DNA from: Streptomyces sp. Ru72 | GTDB lineage: Bacteria; Actinomycetota; Actinomycetes; Streptomycetales; Streptomycetaceae | Assembly: GCF_002920635.1 (NCBI RefSeq) | Contig: NZ_PQSR01000003.1 | Coordinates: 1 to 64,000, forward strand | Direction: 5' to 3' | Length of the DNA stretch: 64,000 nucleotides | In this document: positions 39,884-48,302 of the stretch, one piece after another | How positions within the stretch are numbered: the stretch's first letter is position 1 | How the letters are laid out: every line of letters starts with the position of its first letter | Program-made: the position numbers and the translations under genes | Notes under the pieces: model-generated | What the model was told of the DNA's origin: nothing | Database searches by the model: none | What the model saw: the letters and a program-made list of their open reading frames with translations, nothing else

Positions 39884-40383
39884 TCAGTCCTGCGTGGTGG
39901 GGTCGATGATGCGGACGCCGAAGTGGGCGCTGAGTGCGGTGCAGGTGCGGCAGGGTGGGGCGAAGCTGCCGTGGAGGGGGTCGCCGTCCTCGCGGATGCG
40001 GCGGGCGGTGAGTTTGGCGTGTTTGAGGGCTTTGCGGGCTTCGCCGTTGGTCATGGGTTTGCGGGCGGCGCGTTTGCTGCGGGCGGCGTCGGCGGCGGTG
40101 ATGTGGCGGGAGATGAGGATGGTTTCGGCGCAGCGTCCGGTGTAGCGGTCGCGTTGGCTGCTGGTGAGGGCGTCGAGGAAGTCCTGGACGAGGGGGTGCA
40201 GGGCGGGGGGTTGGTCGCCGCGGGCGGCGGTGCCGGTGAGGGTGGCGCCGCGGACGGAGAGGGCGGCGGCGACGGTGGGGAGGATGCCGTCGCGGCGGTG
40301 GCGGAGGGTGGGGCGGGGGGCGTGTCGGTGGTGCTCCAGCCGATGCGCGGGTCGCCGGACGTGTCTGTCGGTGCCGTGTTCAT
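39884..40383 (-). pseudogene. YwqJ-like nucleic-acid deaminase, probable one-base frameshift
   Basis: The C-terminal 110 residues are a deaminase-fold domain with intact zinc motifs: C-A-E in RYTGRCAETILISRH (first metal ligand and catalytic Glu) and P-C-x-x-C in APPCRTCTALSAHFGV. The N-terminus is a problem. The frame of these motifs is open to 40516 but has poor codon character beyond about 40320. The alternative frame from ATG at 40383 (MNTAPTDTSGDPRIGWSTTD) is strongly coding and joins it if one G is restored in the G-run at 40320-40323. Taken literally the intact frame is 39884-40516. No signal peptide or toxin leader is seen, so this is a cytoplasmic-type protein. Confidence 0.65.
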
Positions 40384-40646
40384 GATCGTCTTTCCCCTCC
40401 GTGCATCCCCCCGGTGGGGACACAGACTGCCAAATGCCGTGGCGGGTGCGGAAGCTGGGGCGCTGTGACACGCCCGGGTCGGGTCGTTCGGTGACGGTGG
40501 GGTGACGGCTGGTCATGTGGGGGGTGGCGGGCGGGCGGTGGGGGAGCGGTGGGCCGGTGACCGGTGTCGTCGTACCGCATAGGCTGTCGGGGTCCGCCGA
40601 TCCGTATCGCCGTACAGGCCAGATGAGAAAGCCGCAGGGGGCAACC

Positions 40647-41684
40647 GTGACGACAGGTCGGCTCGGGCTGGGGGCACCGCCCAGCCGCCAGGCTGGGGGA
40701 CAGGCCGCGCCGCCGAACGCGGCGTACGCCGGTCAGGTCGTGCACTTTCCGGACCCGGTGAGGGCGGCTCGGCATCCGAGGGGGGTGCGGGTCGACGAGT
40801 ACGGTTATCCGGATTTCTCGCCGTATGCCCGTGCGGCCGCTGAGATCGCGGATCCGCCGGAGGGTTTCGGTGTCGATGAGTTGCGGCTGACGGACTATGT
40901 GTCGGCGAACGCGGCGTTGGCGGCGTCGGGGCACGAGTTGTGGGACACGGTCGCGTCGGTGGCGACGCCGCACGGTTGGACGTGGCATCACGTGCGCGGT
41001 TCGCGGCGGCTGGAGTTGGTTCCGGTCGAGGTGAAGGCGCTGCTGCGGCACCACGGGGGGATCGCGACGGCGAGGGTGGATCAGGGCAAGCGGGGGACGC
41101 GGCCGTTGCAGGAGACGCGGCCGGCGCATTTCGGGTTGCCGAAGTCGTCGGTGGCGGTGACGGAGTCGCAGGTGCAGGGGGTCGAGGAGGACCTGGGGTA
41201 TCGGCTGCCGGGTGCGTATCGGTCGTTCCTGAAGGCGGCGGGTGGTTGTGCGCCGGTGGGTGCGGCGCTGGACGCGGGTCTGGGGCTGCTGGTGGACCAG
41301 CCGTTCTTCACGGTGCGGGACGAGGCGGCGGTCAATGACCTGGTGTATGTGAACAAGTGTCTGCGTGACCATCTGACGAAGGACTATCTGGGCGTCGCTT
41401 TCGTGCAGGGCGGGTTGCTGGCCGTGAAGGTGAAGGGTGACCGGATCGGTTCGGTGTGGTTCTGCGCGTACGACGACGCGCGGGATGTGGACTCGTCGTG
41501 GACGCCTGCGGAGCGGGTGGAGCGGTTGTTGCTGCCGTGCGGTGACGACTTCGACCAGTTCCTGGGGCGGCTCGCGGGTGATCCGCCGGAGTTGGAGACC
41601 GTGGCGAATCTGATGGTGGACGGTGGGTTCGCGCGTGCGGTGCCGGTGTCGTCGGCGCCGTCGGCGTCTTCGGTGGGGGAGTGA
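40647..41684 (+). CDS. WHH-motif nuclease-like domain fused to a SUKH-1 (SMI1/KNR4) domain
   Basis: The 345-residue protein begins with about 60 low-complexity residues. A segment FPDPVRAARHPRGVRVDEYGYPDFSPYA follows (cut: F-P-D-P then Y-G-Y-P-D-F). Next comes an HNH-superfamily WHH motif, GWTWHHVRGSRRLELVPVEV with L-L-R-H-H-G-G-I (about 110-140). The second half is a SMI1/KNR4 domain (ESQVQGVEEDLGYRLPGAY, FLKAAGGC, W-F-C-A-Y, FDQFLGRL). Nuclease toxin and immunity-type fold in one protein is unusual. The GTG at 40647 with AGGGGG is preferred over ATG at 40623. It is divergent from the deaminase gene, and the next gene starts 9 bases on. Confidence 0.75.
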   Translation: MTTGRLGLGAPPSRQAGGQAAPPNAAYAGQVVHFPDPVRAARHPRGVRVDEYGYPDFSPYARAAAEIADPPEGFGVDELRLTDYVSANAALAASGHELWDTVASVATPHGWTWHHVRGSRRLELVPVEVKALLRHHGGIATARVDQGKRGTRPLQETRPAHFGLPKSSVAVTESQVQGVEEDLGYRLPGAYRSFLKAAGGCAPVGAALDAGLGLLVDQPFFTVRDEAAVNDLVYVNKCLRDHLTKDYLGVAFVQGGLLAVKVKGDRIGSVWFCAYDDARDVDSSWTPAERVERLLLPCGDDFDQFLGRLAGDPPELETVANLMVDGGFARAVPVSSAPSASSVGE

Positions 41685-41693
41685 GTTCGGGCG

Positions 41694-44360
41694 ATGGTGA
41701 CGTTCGCGCAGGCGCAGGAGCGCGCGGAAGAGTGGATCAACGGGGATGTTCCGGCGTATCTGCATCGTGAGGTGCGGGTGCGGGAGTTCGAGCTCGGGTT
41801 CGTGGTGTGGGCGGAGGACCGGGAAGGGGGGCCGCGTTCGGACGGGGGCGCTCAGCGGCTGGTGATCGCCCGGGACAGCGGTGAGGCGACGTTGTGGCCG
41901 GGGCTGCCGGTGGGTGAGGTGATCCGCCGGTACGAGGAGGAGTACGGGACGCGGGACGCGGAGGTGCCCGCGGCCGCGGCGCCTGGGGCCCGGGTGGATC
42001 TGAACCAGACGTCGTTCCTGTTGACGCCGCCGGAGTGGCTCCAGGAGGCGGCGGACAGGAGGGCGGTTCCGGAGGGCCGGACGTCCGGTGACGGTGCGTC
42101 GGACGGGGCGGGTTCGCGTCCGGCCGCTGCGGCTTCTTCGGGTGCGTCGGGTACGGCGTGGCCTGCGGCCGGTGGTGGCGGGGAGGTGCGGGGTGCGTCC
42201 GCGGGGGATACGCCGTGGGCGGGGACCGACACGAACGCGGAGGCGGGCGAGGACCGTTCGGTGCCGCTGCCGGAGACGGTGTTCGCGCCGCCGTTGAGCG
42301 ACTCGGACGAAGGGGCCGCGCCGCCGGACGTGAAGGCGGCGACGGTGTCGGGCGGTGCGCCGCAGGATGCTCCGCAGGTTCCGGGTGCGTCGGGTGCACC
42401 GGCGGGTGCTTCTGGGGCACCGGCGTACGGCTACCCGCAGCCTTCCGGTGGTGTGCCGGGTACTTCGCGGGCGCCGGGCGTTCCGTCGTACGGCTATCCG
42501 CAGGCTCCGGGCACGCCTGCGCCGGGCGCGCCTGAGGCTCCCGCGCCGAACGCCGCGGACATCGCGGACGCCGCGACCAGCAAGGCGGCGCCTCCTCGGA
42601 CTGTGCGGGCCGGTGGTCCGCCCCATCCGCCGGGCGCGCCCGGGGTTCCGGGTGCGCGGCCGGGCGCCACGCCTGCGCCGCCTCCCCCGCCGCCGCCCGC
42701 ACCGGGCGCTTCGGCGGGCGGGTATGTGCCGACGCAGCTCGTCTCGCAGCTCGGCCCGGACGGGCCCGGGGGCGCGGCGGGTCCCGGCATGCCTCCGCCG
42801 CCTCCGCCGGGAACCCCGCCGCAGGGCGGCCCCCAGGCGCCGGGTGTGCCGAACCCTCCGGGGGTGCCGAGTGCTCCTGGAACGCCGACTCCTGCGGGTC
42901 CGCCCCCGGGCGGTGTGCACCACGCGGCCACCATGCTCGCGGACCCGCACCGGCCCGGCCCCGGTGCTCCGGACGTCCCCAATCCCTCGGGCGTGCCGAG
43001 CCCTTCGGCTCTGCCCGCGGCTCCGGGGCAGCCCGGTGCTCCGGTACAGCCGGCGGCTGCCGGACGGCCCGGTGTCCCCGGCGCGCCGAACCCGCCGGGT
43101 GCTTCGCAGCCGCCGGGCGTCCCCGGTGCCGTTCATCACGCCGAGACCATGCTGGCCGGGCCGCCGGCCGCAGTCCCCGGTGCGCCCCCGCCGCCGCCCC
43201 CGGGTGTCCCCGGCATGCCTCCGGGTGCCCCGCAGCCTCCGGGACAGCCGGTGCCCGGACCGCCTGTGCCCGGACCGCCTGTGCCCGGACCGCCTGTGCC
43301 CGGACCGCCGGTGCCGGGGCAGCAGCCGCCGCCTGGGCAGCCCACCCCCGGTGCGCAGCCGTCGTACGGTTATCCGCCGCAGGGCCCGCCGACCGTCGGC
43401 CCCGGCTACCAGGCCGTGCTGCGCTACCGCGCGCAGGACGGTTCCGAGCAGCAGCTGATCCGGCGTTCGGCGCCGGGCATGCCGCACCCGGAGTGGCAGA
43501 TCTTCCATGAGCTGCGTGCCATGAACGTGCCGCCGGACCAGGTGCTGGAGCTGCACACGGAGCTGGAGTCGTGCGAGCTGCCGGGTGCGTACTGTGCGCG
43601 GATGATCCGGGAGAACTGGCCGCAGGCGCGGATCACCAGCATCGCCCCGTACGGCACCGATCACGCCTCCCGCCAGCAGGGCATGCGGCAACTGCTGGCG
43701 CACCAGGGCGAGTTGCACCAGGTGGCGGACGGTCCGGCGCGTCCGGGGCCGGTGCGTGCGCCGCTGCCCGCGGTGCAGCCCGCGCCGCCTCTCCCGCCGG
43801 AGGGCGTCGCGCAGGAGCTGGCGGGTTCCTTCGGTCCGGGGATCTTCCGGTTCGAGCAGGCCGCGGTGTCCCGGCAGGGGGTGCCGCCGATCGTGGCGCA
43901 CACCCTGGTGGTGGCGGGACTGCCGTTCGACATGGGCCCGTTCTTCTGGGCGCAGGCCCAGCCCGGCCGTCCGGTGCCGACGCTGGCGGAGCTGGCGCAG
44001 GAGCGCGGGGTGCAGCCGGCCCCGGACGCGGGCTCGTACCTGGTCATGGGCAGCGACTTCGGCAAGGCGATCTGTGTGCAGTACGGGACGGCGAACATCG
44101 TCGCGGTGCCCGTGGAGGCGGGGCCGGGCGGTGCTTCCGTGCCGCCGCAGTTCGTGAACACGGGCCTGCCCGAGTTCGTTCGGGCGCTGGCCCTGCTCGG
44201 CCGGATGTGGCGGCTGCGCTACGGCCTCAACCAGGAGCAGGCGGGCCGCTGGACGGTGGACTTCCAGGCGCAGCTGGCGTCGCTGGACCCGGCGGCGCTG
44301 GCTTCGCCGGAGAGCTGGTGGTCGGTGTTGCTGGAGCAGATGTGGGACGGGTTGCTGTGA
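41694..44360 (+). CDS. Imm35-like / proline-rich / deaminase-like / SUKH-4 multidomain protein
   Basis: This 888-residue protein starts with a YrhB/Imm35-like domain (FAQAQERAEEWINGD, then LVIARDSGEATLWPG; about 1-90). A very long disordered proline/glycine/alanine linker (about 90-575) follows. Next is a deaminase-like domain with H-P-E (MPHPEWQIFHEL) and a C-x6-C (ELESCELPGAYCARMI), about 575-650. The C-terminus is SUKH-4-like (L-A-E-L-A-Q-E-R-G, YLVMGSDFGKAICV, FVNTGLPEFVRAL, WW-x-x-LLEQMWDGL). Domains usual in toxins and in their immunity proteins are thus joined. It probably forms an operon with the preceding gene. Start is ATG at 41694. Confidence 0.72.
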   Translation: MVTFAQAQERAEEWINGDVPAYLHREVRVREFELGFVVWAEDREGGPRSDGGAQRLVIARDSGEATLWPGLPVGEVIRRYEEEYGTRDAEVPAAAAPGARVDLNQTSFLLTPPEWLQEAADRRAVPEGRTSGDGASDGAGSRPAAAASSGASGTAWPAAGGGGEVRGASAGDTPWAGTDTNAEAGEDRSVPLPETVFAPPLSDSDEGAAPPDVKAATVSGGAPQDAPQVPGASGAPAGASGAPAYGYPQPSGGVPGTSRAPGVPSYGYPQAPGTPAPGAPEAPAPNAADIADAATSKAAPPRTVRAGGPPHPPGAPGVPGARPGATPAPPPPPPPAPGASAGGYVPTQLVSQLGPDGPGGAAGPGMPPPPPPGTPPQGGPQAPGVPNPPGVPSAPGTPTPAGPPPGGVHHAATMLADPHRPGPGAPDVPNPSGVPSPSALPAAPGQPGAPVQPAAAGRPGVPGAPNPPGASQPPGVPGAVHHAETMLAGPPAAVPGAPPPPPPGVPGMPPGAPQPPGQPVPGPPVPGPPVPGPPVPGPPVPGQQPPPGQPTPGAQPSYGYPPQGPPTVGPGYQAVLRYRAQDGSEQQLIRRSAPGMPHPEWQIFHELRAMNVPPDQVLELHTELESCELPGAYCARMIRENWPQARITSIAPYGTDHASRQQGMRQLLAHQGELHQVADGPARPGPVRAPLPAVQPAPPLPPEGVAQELAGSFGPGIFRFEQAAVSRQGVPPIVAHTLVVAGLPFDMGPFFWAQAQPGRPVPTLAELAQERGVQPAPDAGSYLVMGSDFGKAICVQYGTANIVAVPVEAGPGGASVPPQFVNTGLPEFVRALALLGRMWRLRYGLNQEQAGRWTVDFQAQLASLDPAALASPESWWSVLLEQMWDGLL
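43251..43310 (+). repeat. Four tandem 15-base repeats (VPGPP) in the linker
   Basis: GTGCCCGGACCGCCT occurs at 43251, 43266 and 43281, and with one change at 43296. It encodes V-P-G-P-P in the disordered linker of the preceding gene. Perfect DNA identity of copies suggests recent slippage expansion and likely length variation among strains. Confidence 0.85.
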
Positions 44361-44401
44361 GGTCGTCTCGAACAACCCTTTGCTGACGCTCCATCAGGTT
44401 T

Positions 44402-44440
44402 GGGCCCGCTCGTACGGACGACCGGGCCCGGCCGCTTTTT
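44402..44440 (+). terminator. Terminator after the SUKH-4 fusion gene
   Basis: GGGCCCG (44402-44408) and CGGGCCC (44423-44429) form a stem followed by GGCCGC and TTTTT (44436-44440), 40 bases past the stop codon. It is one of few hairpins here with a T-run. Confidence 0.6.
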
Positions 44441-44463
44441 CGGGTGGTCTTCGGGGCGATCCG

Positions 44464-44493
44464 TTGCTTGTGCGTGGAGTGTCGCGTTATGAA
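44464..44493 (+). promoter_or_regulatory. Candidate vegetative promoter for the DivIVA-like gene
   Basis: TTGCTT (44464-44469) and TATGAA (44488-44493) are separated by 18 bases, close to the HrdB-type consensus, and lie about 70 bases upstream of the start at 44565. Confidence 0.5.
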
Positions 44494-44564
44494 CACTTCT
44501 GACTGATCCATCAAGATGTGCGCAAAATCATCGATTCGTGGGTCAGCTGGAGAGGGGTTCCACG

Positions 44565-45449
44565 ATGAGCAGCGCATCGAGGTCGCCGTACGGCTTCGTG
44601 TCCGTGCGGCGCGGCTACCGTCCCGACCAGGTCGACGCCTACACCTCGGCCCTCTCACGGGAACGGGACGCAGCCTGGGAGCGGGCCGCCAGGCTGACGG
44701 TGCTGGCCAAGGAGATGGAGGCCGGCCTGCTGCGGCTGCGGGAGAGGGTGGCGCAGCTTCCCGCGCAGACCTATGAGGGCCTGGGCGATCGGGCCGGCCG
44801 GCTGTTCGACCTGGCGCGGGAGGAGGCCGAGGTCCTGCGGGAGGAGGCACGGCAGGACGCCGGGCGTGTGCTCGCGCAGGCGGAGCAGGAGGCGCGGCGG
44901 GTGCGGGACGAGGCGCAGGCGTACGCGGACGAGGTGCGCGGTGAGGCCGAGGAGCGGGTCCGCATCCGGTTGCTGGCGGCGAGGGCCGAGGCCGACGACG
45001 TACGGATCACGGCGCGGCGTGAGGTGAAGCAGGGGCGCGGGGAGGCGTTGGCCGCGCTGCGTGAGGTGCGGCAGCGCACGGCGGCGCTGCTCGCCGAGCA
45101 GGAGCGGGAGCACGCCGAGCGCTGCGCGGACGAGGAGCGGGTGGCGGCCGAGCGGGTCGCGGAGGCCGAGGCGTGGGAGGCGGAGCGGGTGGCGCGCGCG
45201 GAGGCCGCGCTGGCGGAGGCGCAGCGGGCGCTGGCGGAGGCCGAGGAGTCGGCCCGGCAGGTGCAGCGGGACGCCCAGGCGCGCGCGGCCGAGCTGGTCG
45301 CGGAGGCGCGGCTGCGGGAGGACCGTATCGCCCGGGAGACGGAACGGGTGCTGCGGGAGCACGGCGAGGTCTGGGACTGTGTGCAGGCCCAGATGGACCA
45401 TGTGCGCAACAGCCTGGCCATGCTGACGGGCCGGGCTCCCGCGGAGTAG
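44565..45449 (+). CDS. DivIVA-like coiled-coil protein (cellulose-binding-protein family)
   Basis: The protein (294 residues) starts with a DivIVA-type N-terminus, FVSVRRGYRPDQVDAYTSAL. The rest is almost entirely charged coiled coil rich in alanine, glutamate and arginine (for example REEAEVLREEARQDAGRVLA). Relatives in Streptomyces (Scy/FilP group and the misnamed cellulose-binding proteins) act in polar growth and cytoskeletal assembly. No signal peptide or cellulose-binding module is present, so an intracellular scaffold role is more likely. ATG at 44565 has GAGAGGGG upstream. A candidate promoter is at 44464. Confidence 0.82.
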   Translation: MSSASRSPYGFVSVRRGYRPDQVDAYTSALSRERDAAWERAARLTVLAKEMEAGLLRLRERVAQLPAQTYEGLGDRAGRLFDLAREEAEVLREEARQDAGRVLAQAEQEARRVRDEAQAYADEVRGEAEERVRIRLLAARAEADDVRITARREVKQGRGEALAALREVRQRTAALLAEQEREHAERCADEERVAAERVAEAEAWEAERVARAEAALAEAQRALAEAEESARQVQRDAQARAAELVAEARLREDRIARETERVLREHGEVWDCVQAQMDHVRNSLAMLTGRAPAE

Positions 45450-45486
45450 ACGGCCCCTGCGGCCTCCGTGCGCGCCCGGCCGTTCG

Positions 45487-47124
45487 TCAGCCGCTCCTGC
45501 GGGTGGCCCCCGCCAGGATCCAGCCTTCGACCGCCTCGTACTGCCGGCGCTGCTCGGCGGCCTGACCGCGGCCGGAGGCGAGCGTGCCCAGCCAGCCGTA
45601 GGCGAAGCCGAGCGGGATGGAGAGGAGGCCGGTAGTGGTGAACGGGAACCAGTTGAAGTCGGCCTCGGGGAAGGCCGCGGCGGGGGAGCCGGAGACGAGG
45701 CTGGTGCCGGTCATGAGCACGAGCGTGGTCAGGGTGCCGCCGATCAGCGTCCACAGCAGGCCGGTTCGGGTGTAGCGGCGCCAAAAGAGGCTGTACACCA
45801 GGGCCGGTGCGATCGAGGACGCGCCGATGCAGAAAGAGAGCGTGGCCAGCGGCTGCAGGCTGCGGTGCTGTACGAGGGTGGCGAGCAGGATCGCCACCGC
45901 GCCCACCGCCATCGCCGACAGGCGTGCCGTGGTCATCTCGCGTCGCGGGGGCGTCTCGTGCCTCAAGGCGGCGAAGACGTCGTGGGCGAGGGAGTTGGCG
46001 CAGGCGAGGATCATTCCGGCCACGGAGGCGAGGAGGGTCAGGAAGATCGCCGCGGTGACCGCGGTGAACAGCAGTGTCGCTACGGTCGACACGTCCGTCC
46101 CGAACGCGGCCCGGGAGCCCAGCAGATAGGCCGTACGGCCCTGGGGGTCGGCCGCCGCGATGGTGGCGCGTCCGATCAGGGCGGTCGCGCCGAACCCGAC
46201 GACCGTGATGACGGGCACGAACAGGGCCACCGACGGCACCGCCCAGGACATCGAGCGACGTACCTGCCGGGCACTGTTCGCCGTGTACATCCGCATGGTG
46301 ATGTGCGGCAGGCAGGCGCCGCCGAGCACCACTGTGAGCTCAGAGCTGATCATGTCGAGGCGGGGTGCCGGGCCGCCCGCGAACTCCAGGCCCGAGTGGA
46401 GGAAGGCGGGGCCGACGCCGCTGTTCTTCGCGGCTGCTGCGAACAGCGCGCCCGGGTCCCAGTCGAAGCGGTGCAGGATGAGCCCGGCGACGACCAGTCC
46501 GGAGCCGAGCAGCATCACGATCTTCAGTATCTGGATAAGGGCCGTGCCCTTCATCCCGCCGATCGCCGCATAACTGATCATCAGCGCGCCGATTCCGATG
46601 ATGCAGCCCGTCTTCAGGGCGTCGCTGGAGAAGCCGAGGATGAAGGCCAGCAGGTCGCCGGTCCCGGCGAGTTGTACGAGCATCAGCGGCAGCAGCGCGG
46701 CGATGGTCACGGCGCAGGCCGTGATGCGCACCGCCCGCCCGGGCATCCGCCGTGCCAGCACGTCACCCATGGTGAACCGGCCCGCGTTGCGCAGGGGCTC
46801 GGCCAGCAGGAACATCAGCAGCATCAGCGACAGTGCCGTGCTCAGTGCGAGGACGACACCGTCGTATCCGGTGAGGGCGATGATCCCGCCTGTGCTGAGT
46901 ACGGTGGCGGCGGAGATGTAGTCGCCCGCGATGGCGAGGCCGTTGCGCATCGGGGACAGGGAGTTGTAGCCGGTGTAGAACTCGACGAGGTCGTCTCGGT
47001 CGGGTCCGGTCATCACGCACAGCAGGAGCGTGATCGTGGCGACCGTGGTGAACGCCACGAGTGACATGGCCTGTGCGGAGCTGCTGAATCCGGTGATGCC
47101 TCCCGGCAGGCTCGCCGCGGTCAT
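45487..47124 (-). CDS. Cation/acetate-type symporter (ActP-like, SSS family)
   Basis: The 545-residue Na+/solute symporter has about 13 hydrophobic segments. It has the ActP-like start region (FYTGYNSLSPMRNGLAIAGDYISAATVLSTGG cut here to G-D-Y-I-S-A-A near residue 65), then FLLAEPLRNAGRFTMGDVLARR and a long transmembrane core. Family members take up acetate, propionate or other short carboxylates. The assignment is supported by the upstream overlapping DUF485 gene (four-base overlap, ATGA-type), the classical yjcH-actP pair. ATG at 47124 with GGGGGGCGG upstream is used; the long frame before it lies over the DUF485 gene. Confidence 0.88.
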   Translation of the reverse strand: MTAASLPGGITGFSSSAQAMSLVAFTTVATITLLLCVMTGPDRDDLVEFYTGYNSLSPMRNGLAIAGDYISAATVLSTGGIIALTGYDGVVLALSTALSLMLLMFLLAEPLRNAGRFTMGDVLARRMPGRAVRITACAVTIAALLPLMLVQLAGTGDLLAFILGFSSDALKTGCIIGIGALMISYAAIGGMKGTALIQILKIVMLLGSGLVVAGLILHRFDWDPGALFAAAAKNSGVGPAFLHSGLEFAGGPAPRLDMISSELTVVLGGACLPHITMRMYTANSARQVRRSMSWAVPSVALFVPVITVVGFGATALIGRATIAAADPQGRTAYLLGSRAAFGTDVSTVATLLFTAVTAAIFLTLLASVAGMILACANSLAHDVFAALRHETPPRREMTTARLSAMAVGAVAILLATLVQHRSLQPLATLSFCIGASSIAPALVYSLFWRRYTRTGLLWTLIGGTLTTLVLMTGTSLVSGSPAAAFPEADFNWFPFTTTGLLSIPLGFAYGWLGTLASGRGQAAEQRRQYEAVEGWILAGATRRSG

Positions 47125-47573
47125 CGTGCCGCCCCCCGCCCGGTGTCCGGTTCGGCCTGTCTGCGGATGCGGTCGGCGATCGGGTCGACGCCGTGGCGTG
47201 CCGTGTACTCGTACACGGCGATCGCGACGCAGGTGACGGGGAGTTGGAGCAGTCCGAGCAGCAGGCCCATGGTGAGGCCGCCGGAGACCGTGGCTGTCAT
47301 GAAGGAGGGCGCGAACGCGGACAGCAGCAGGAACAGCACGAAGTAGCCGAGGGCGGTCAGGGTGGCCACGCGCCGCTGCCACCGGTAGGCGGTGCGCAGC
47401 AGACGCAGGTCGCTGTGGTGTCCGAGCGGCGGATGGGACGGCGTCCGTGGCCGGGCCGGTGGGGCGGGAGGCTGCTGCCAGGGGTACGTCGGATAGGTCG
47501 GGTACGAGGGTGGCGAGTGGTGCGGTGCTGAGTATTCGGGGGACGAGTGCCGCGGTATGAACGCGTCGGACAT
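47121..47573 (-). CDS. DUF485 domain membrane protein
   Basis: The 150-residue protein has about 60 residues of proline/tyrosine/histidine-rich head. The DUF485 core, DLRLLRTAYRWQRRVATLTALGYFVLFLLLSAF, and a second helix GLTMGLLLGLLQLPVTCVAIAVYEY follow, then a basic tail. YjcH-like proteins accompany acetate permeases; their exact role is unclear. Its stop overlaps the symporter start, so they are translationally coupled. Confidence 0.88.
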   Translation of the reverse strand: MSDAFIPRHSSPEYSAPHHSPPSYPTYPTYPWQQPPAPPARPRTPSHPPLGHHSDLRLLRTAYRWQRRVATLTALGYFVLFLLLSAFAPSFMTATVSGGLTMGLLLGLLQLPVTCVAIAVYEYTARHGVDPIADRIRRQAEPDTGRGAAR

Positions 47574-47787
47574 CCCGGTTCTCCTTGCGTGGCTCGGGTC
47601 CGGTGCGGCGGACCGCAGGGAGCGGGGGGTGAGCGACGCACGCTACTCGTGGGTTCCGGGCGGCGTGGGCTTTTCGGCAAACTGGCCGGTCGGTATGCGC
47701 TTACTACACCGACCTGTGACGTTACCCACGGTTACTTCAAGAGAGGTCGCCGCGGCAGGCCGGTGGGTGGCGGATAGGCTGGCGGGC

Positions 47788-48087
47788 GTGTTCGTACTGG
47801 AACTGACCTACACCGCCCCGCTCGAAGCGGTCGACGCCGTCATTCCGGCGCATGTGACCTGGCTGGACGAGCAGTACGCCGCAGGTGTCTTCCTCGCCTC
47901 CGGCCGCAAGGTCCCGCGTGACGGCGGGGTCATCCTCGCCGCCGGCGAGGACCGCGAGGAGATCGAGCGCCTGACGGCGACCGACCCGTTCGTGGCGGCG
48001 GGCGTGTGCGCGTACCGGATCACCGAGTTCCTGGCGACCAAGACGGCGCCCGCGCTGGCCGCGTACCGGCAGCGGCTGCCCTCCTGA
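47788..48087 (+). CDS. YciI family protein
   Basis: The 99-residue protein has the YCII/dimeric ferredoxin-like fold signatures: MFVLELTYTAPLEAVDAVIPAH-x-x-WL at the start, FLASGRKVPRDGG with the G-P-like loop, and a final D-P-F-V-A-A-G-V-C-A-Y-R-I-T-E-F strand. The conserved His (about 22) and Asp resemble the proposed active site of YciI, but the reaction is unknown. The GTG at 47788 matches the family N-terminus; the longer frame to 47557 is promoter DNA. It is divergent from the DUF485-symporter operon. Confidence 0.85.
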   Translation: MFVLELTYTAPLEAVDAVIPAHVTWLDEQYAAGVFLASGRKVPRDGGVILAAGEDREEIERLTATDPFVAAGVCAYRITEFLATKTAPALAAYRQRLPS

Positions 48088-48130
48088 GGCGCGATGCGCG
48101 GCGCCTGACGCACGTGGGCTACACTTGATC

Positions 48131-48282
48131 ATGTACTGGCCGCCGGAACTCCCGGTGCCCGGTGGTGCGTTGGTGGTCCAAGGAAAGACGCCCCGCTTCC
48201 TGCGGGGAGATGCAGGTGCAAGGCCTGCCCGGCGCTCTGATGCGAACCCCCACTCCGCGGACTGCGGGGTGGGGGTTCGTCC
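48131..48282 (+). ncRNA. Candidate structured small RNA with its own terminator
   Basis: The 215-base gap between yciI and the alpha-galactosidase has no coding frame but three stacked stem-loops: CCCCGC/GCGGGG around TTCCT (48191-48207), GCAGG/CCTGC (48212-48228), and a strong terminator-like stem of 11 bases, CGAACCCCCAC/GTGGGGGTTCG (48243-48279). TACACT at 48120-48125 would serve as a -10 element, placing the start near 48131; no good -35 is visible. The size fits an sRNA. A riboswitch is unlikely as no gene follows on this strand. Confidence 0.45.
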
Positions 48283-48302
48283 TTCCTGTGCGTGGGCCCT
48301 CG

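Noticed and set aside
43251..43310. Tandem repeats considered as a CRISPR or VNTR element
   Set aside because: The repeat is in frame, 15 bases, without spacers; it encodes a protein linker.
40380..44375. 1331-residue reverse open frame opposite the SUKH fusion genes
   Set aside because: Composition is dominated by Arg, His and Pro with no domain; it mirrors the proline-rich linker on the true strand.
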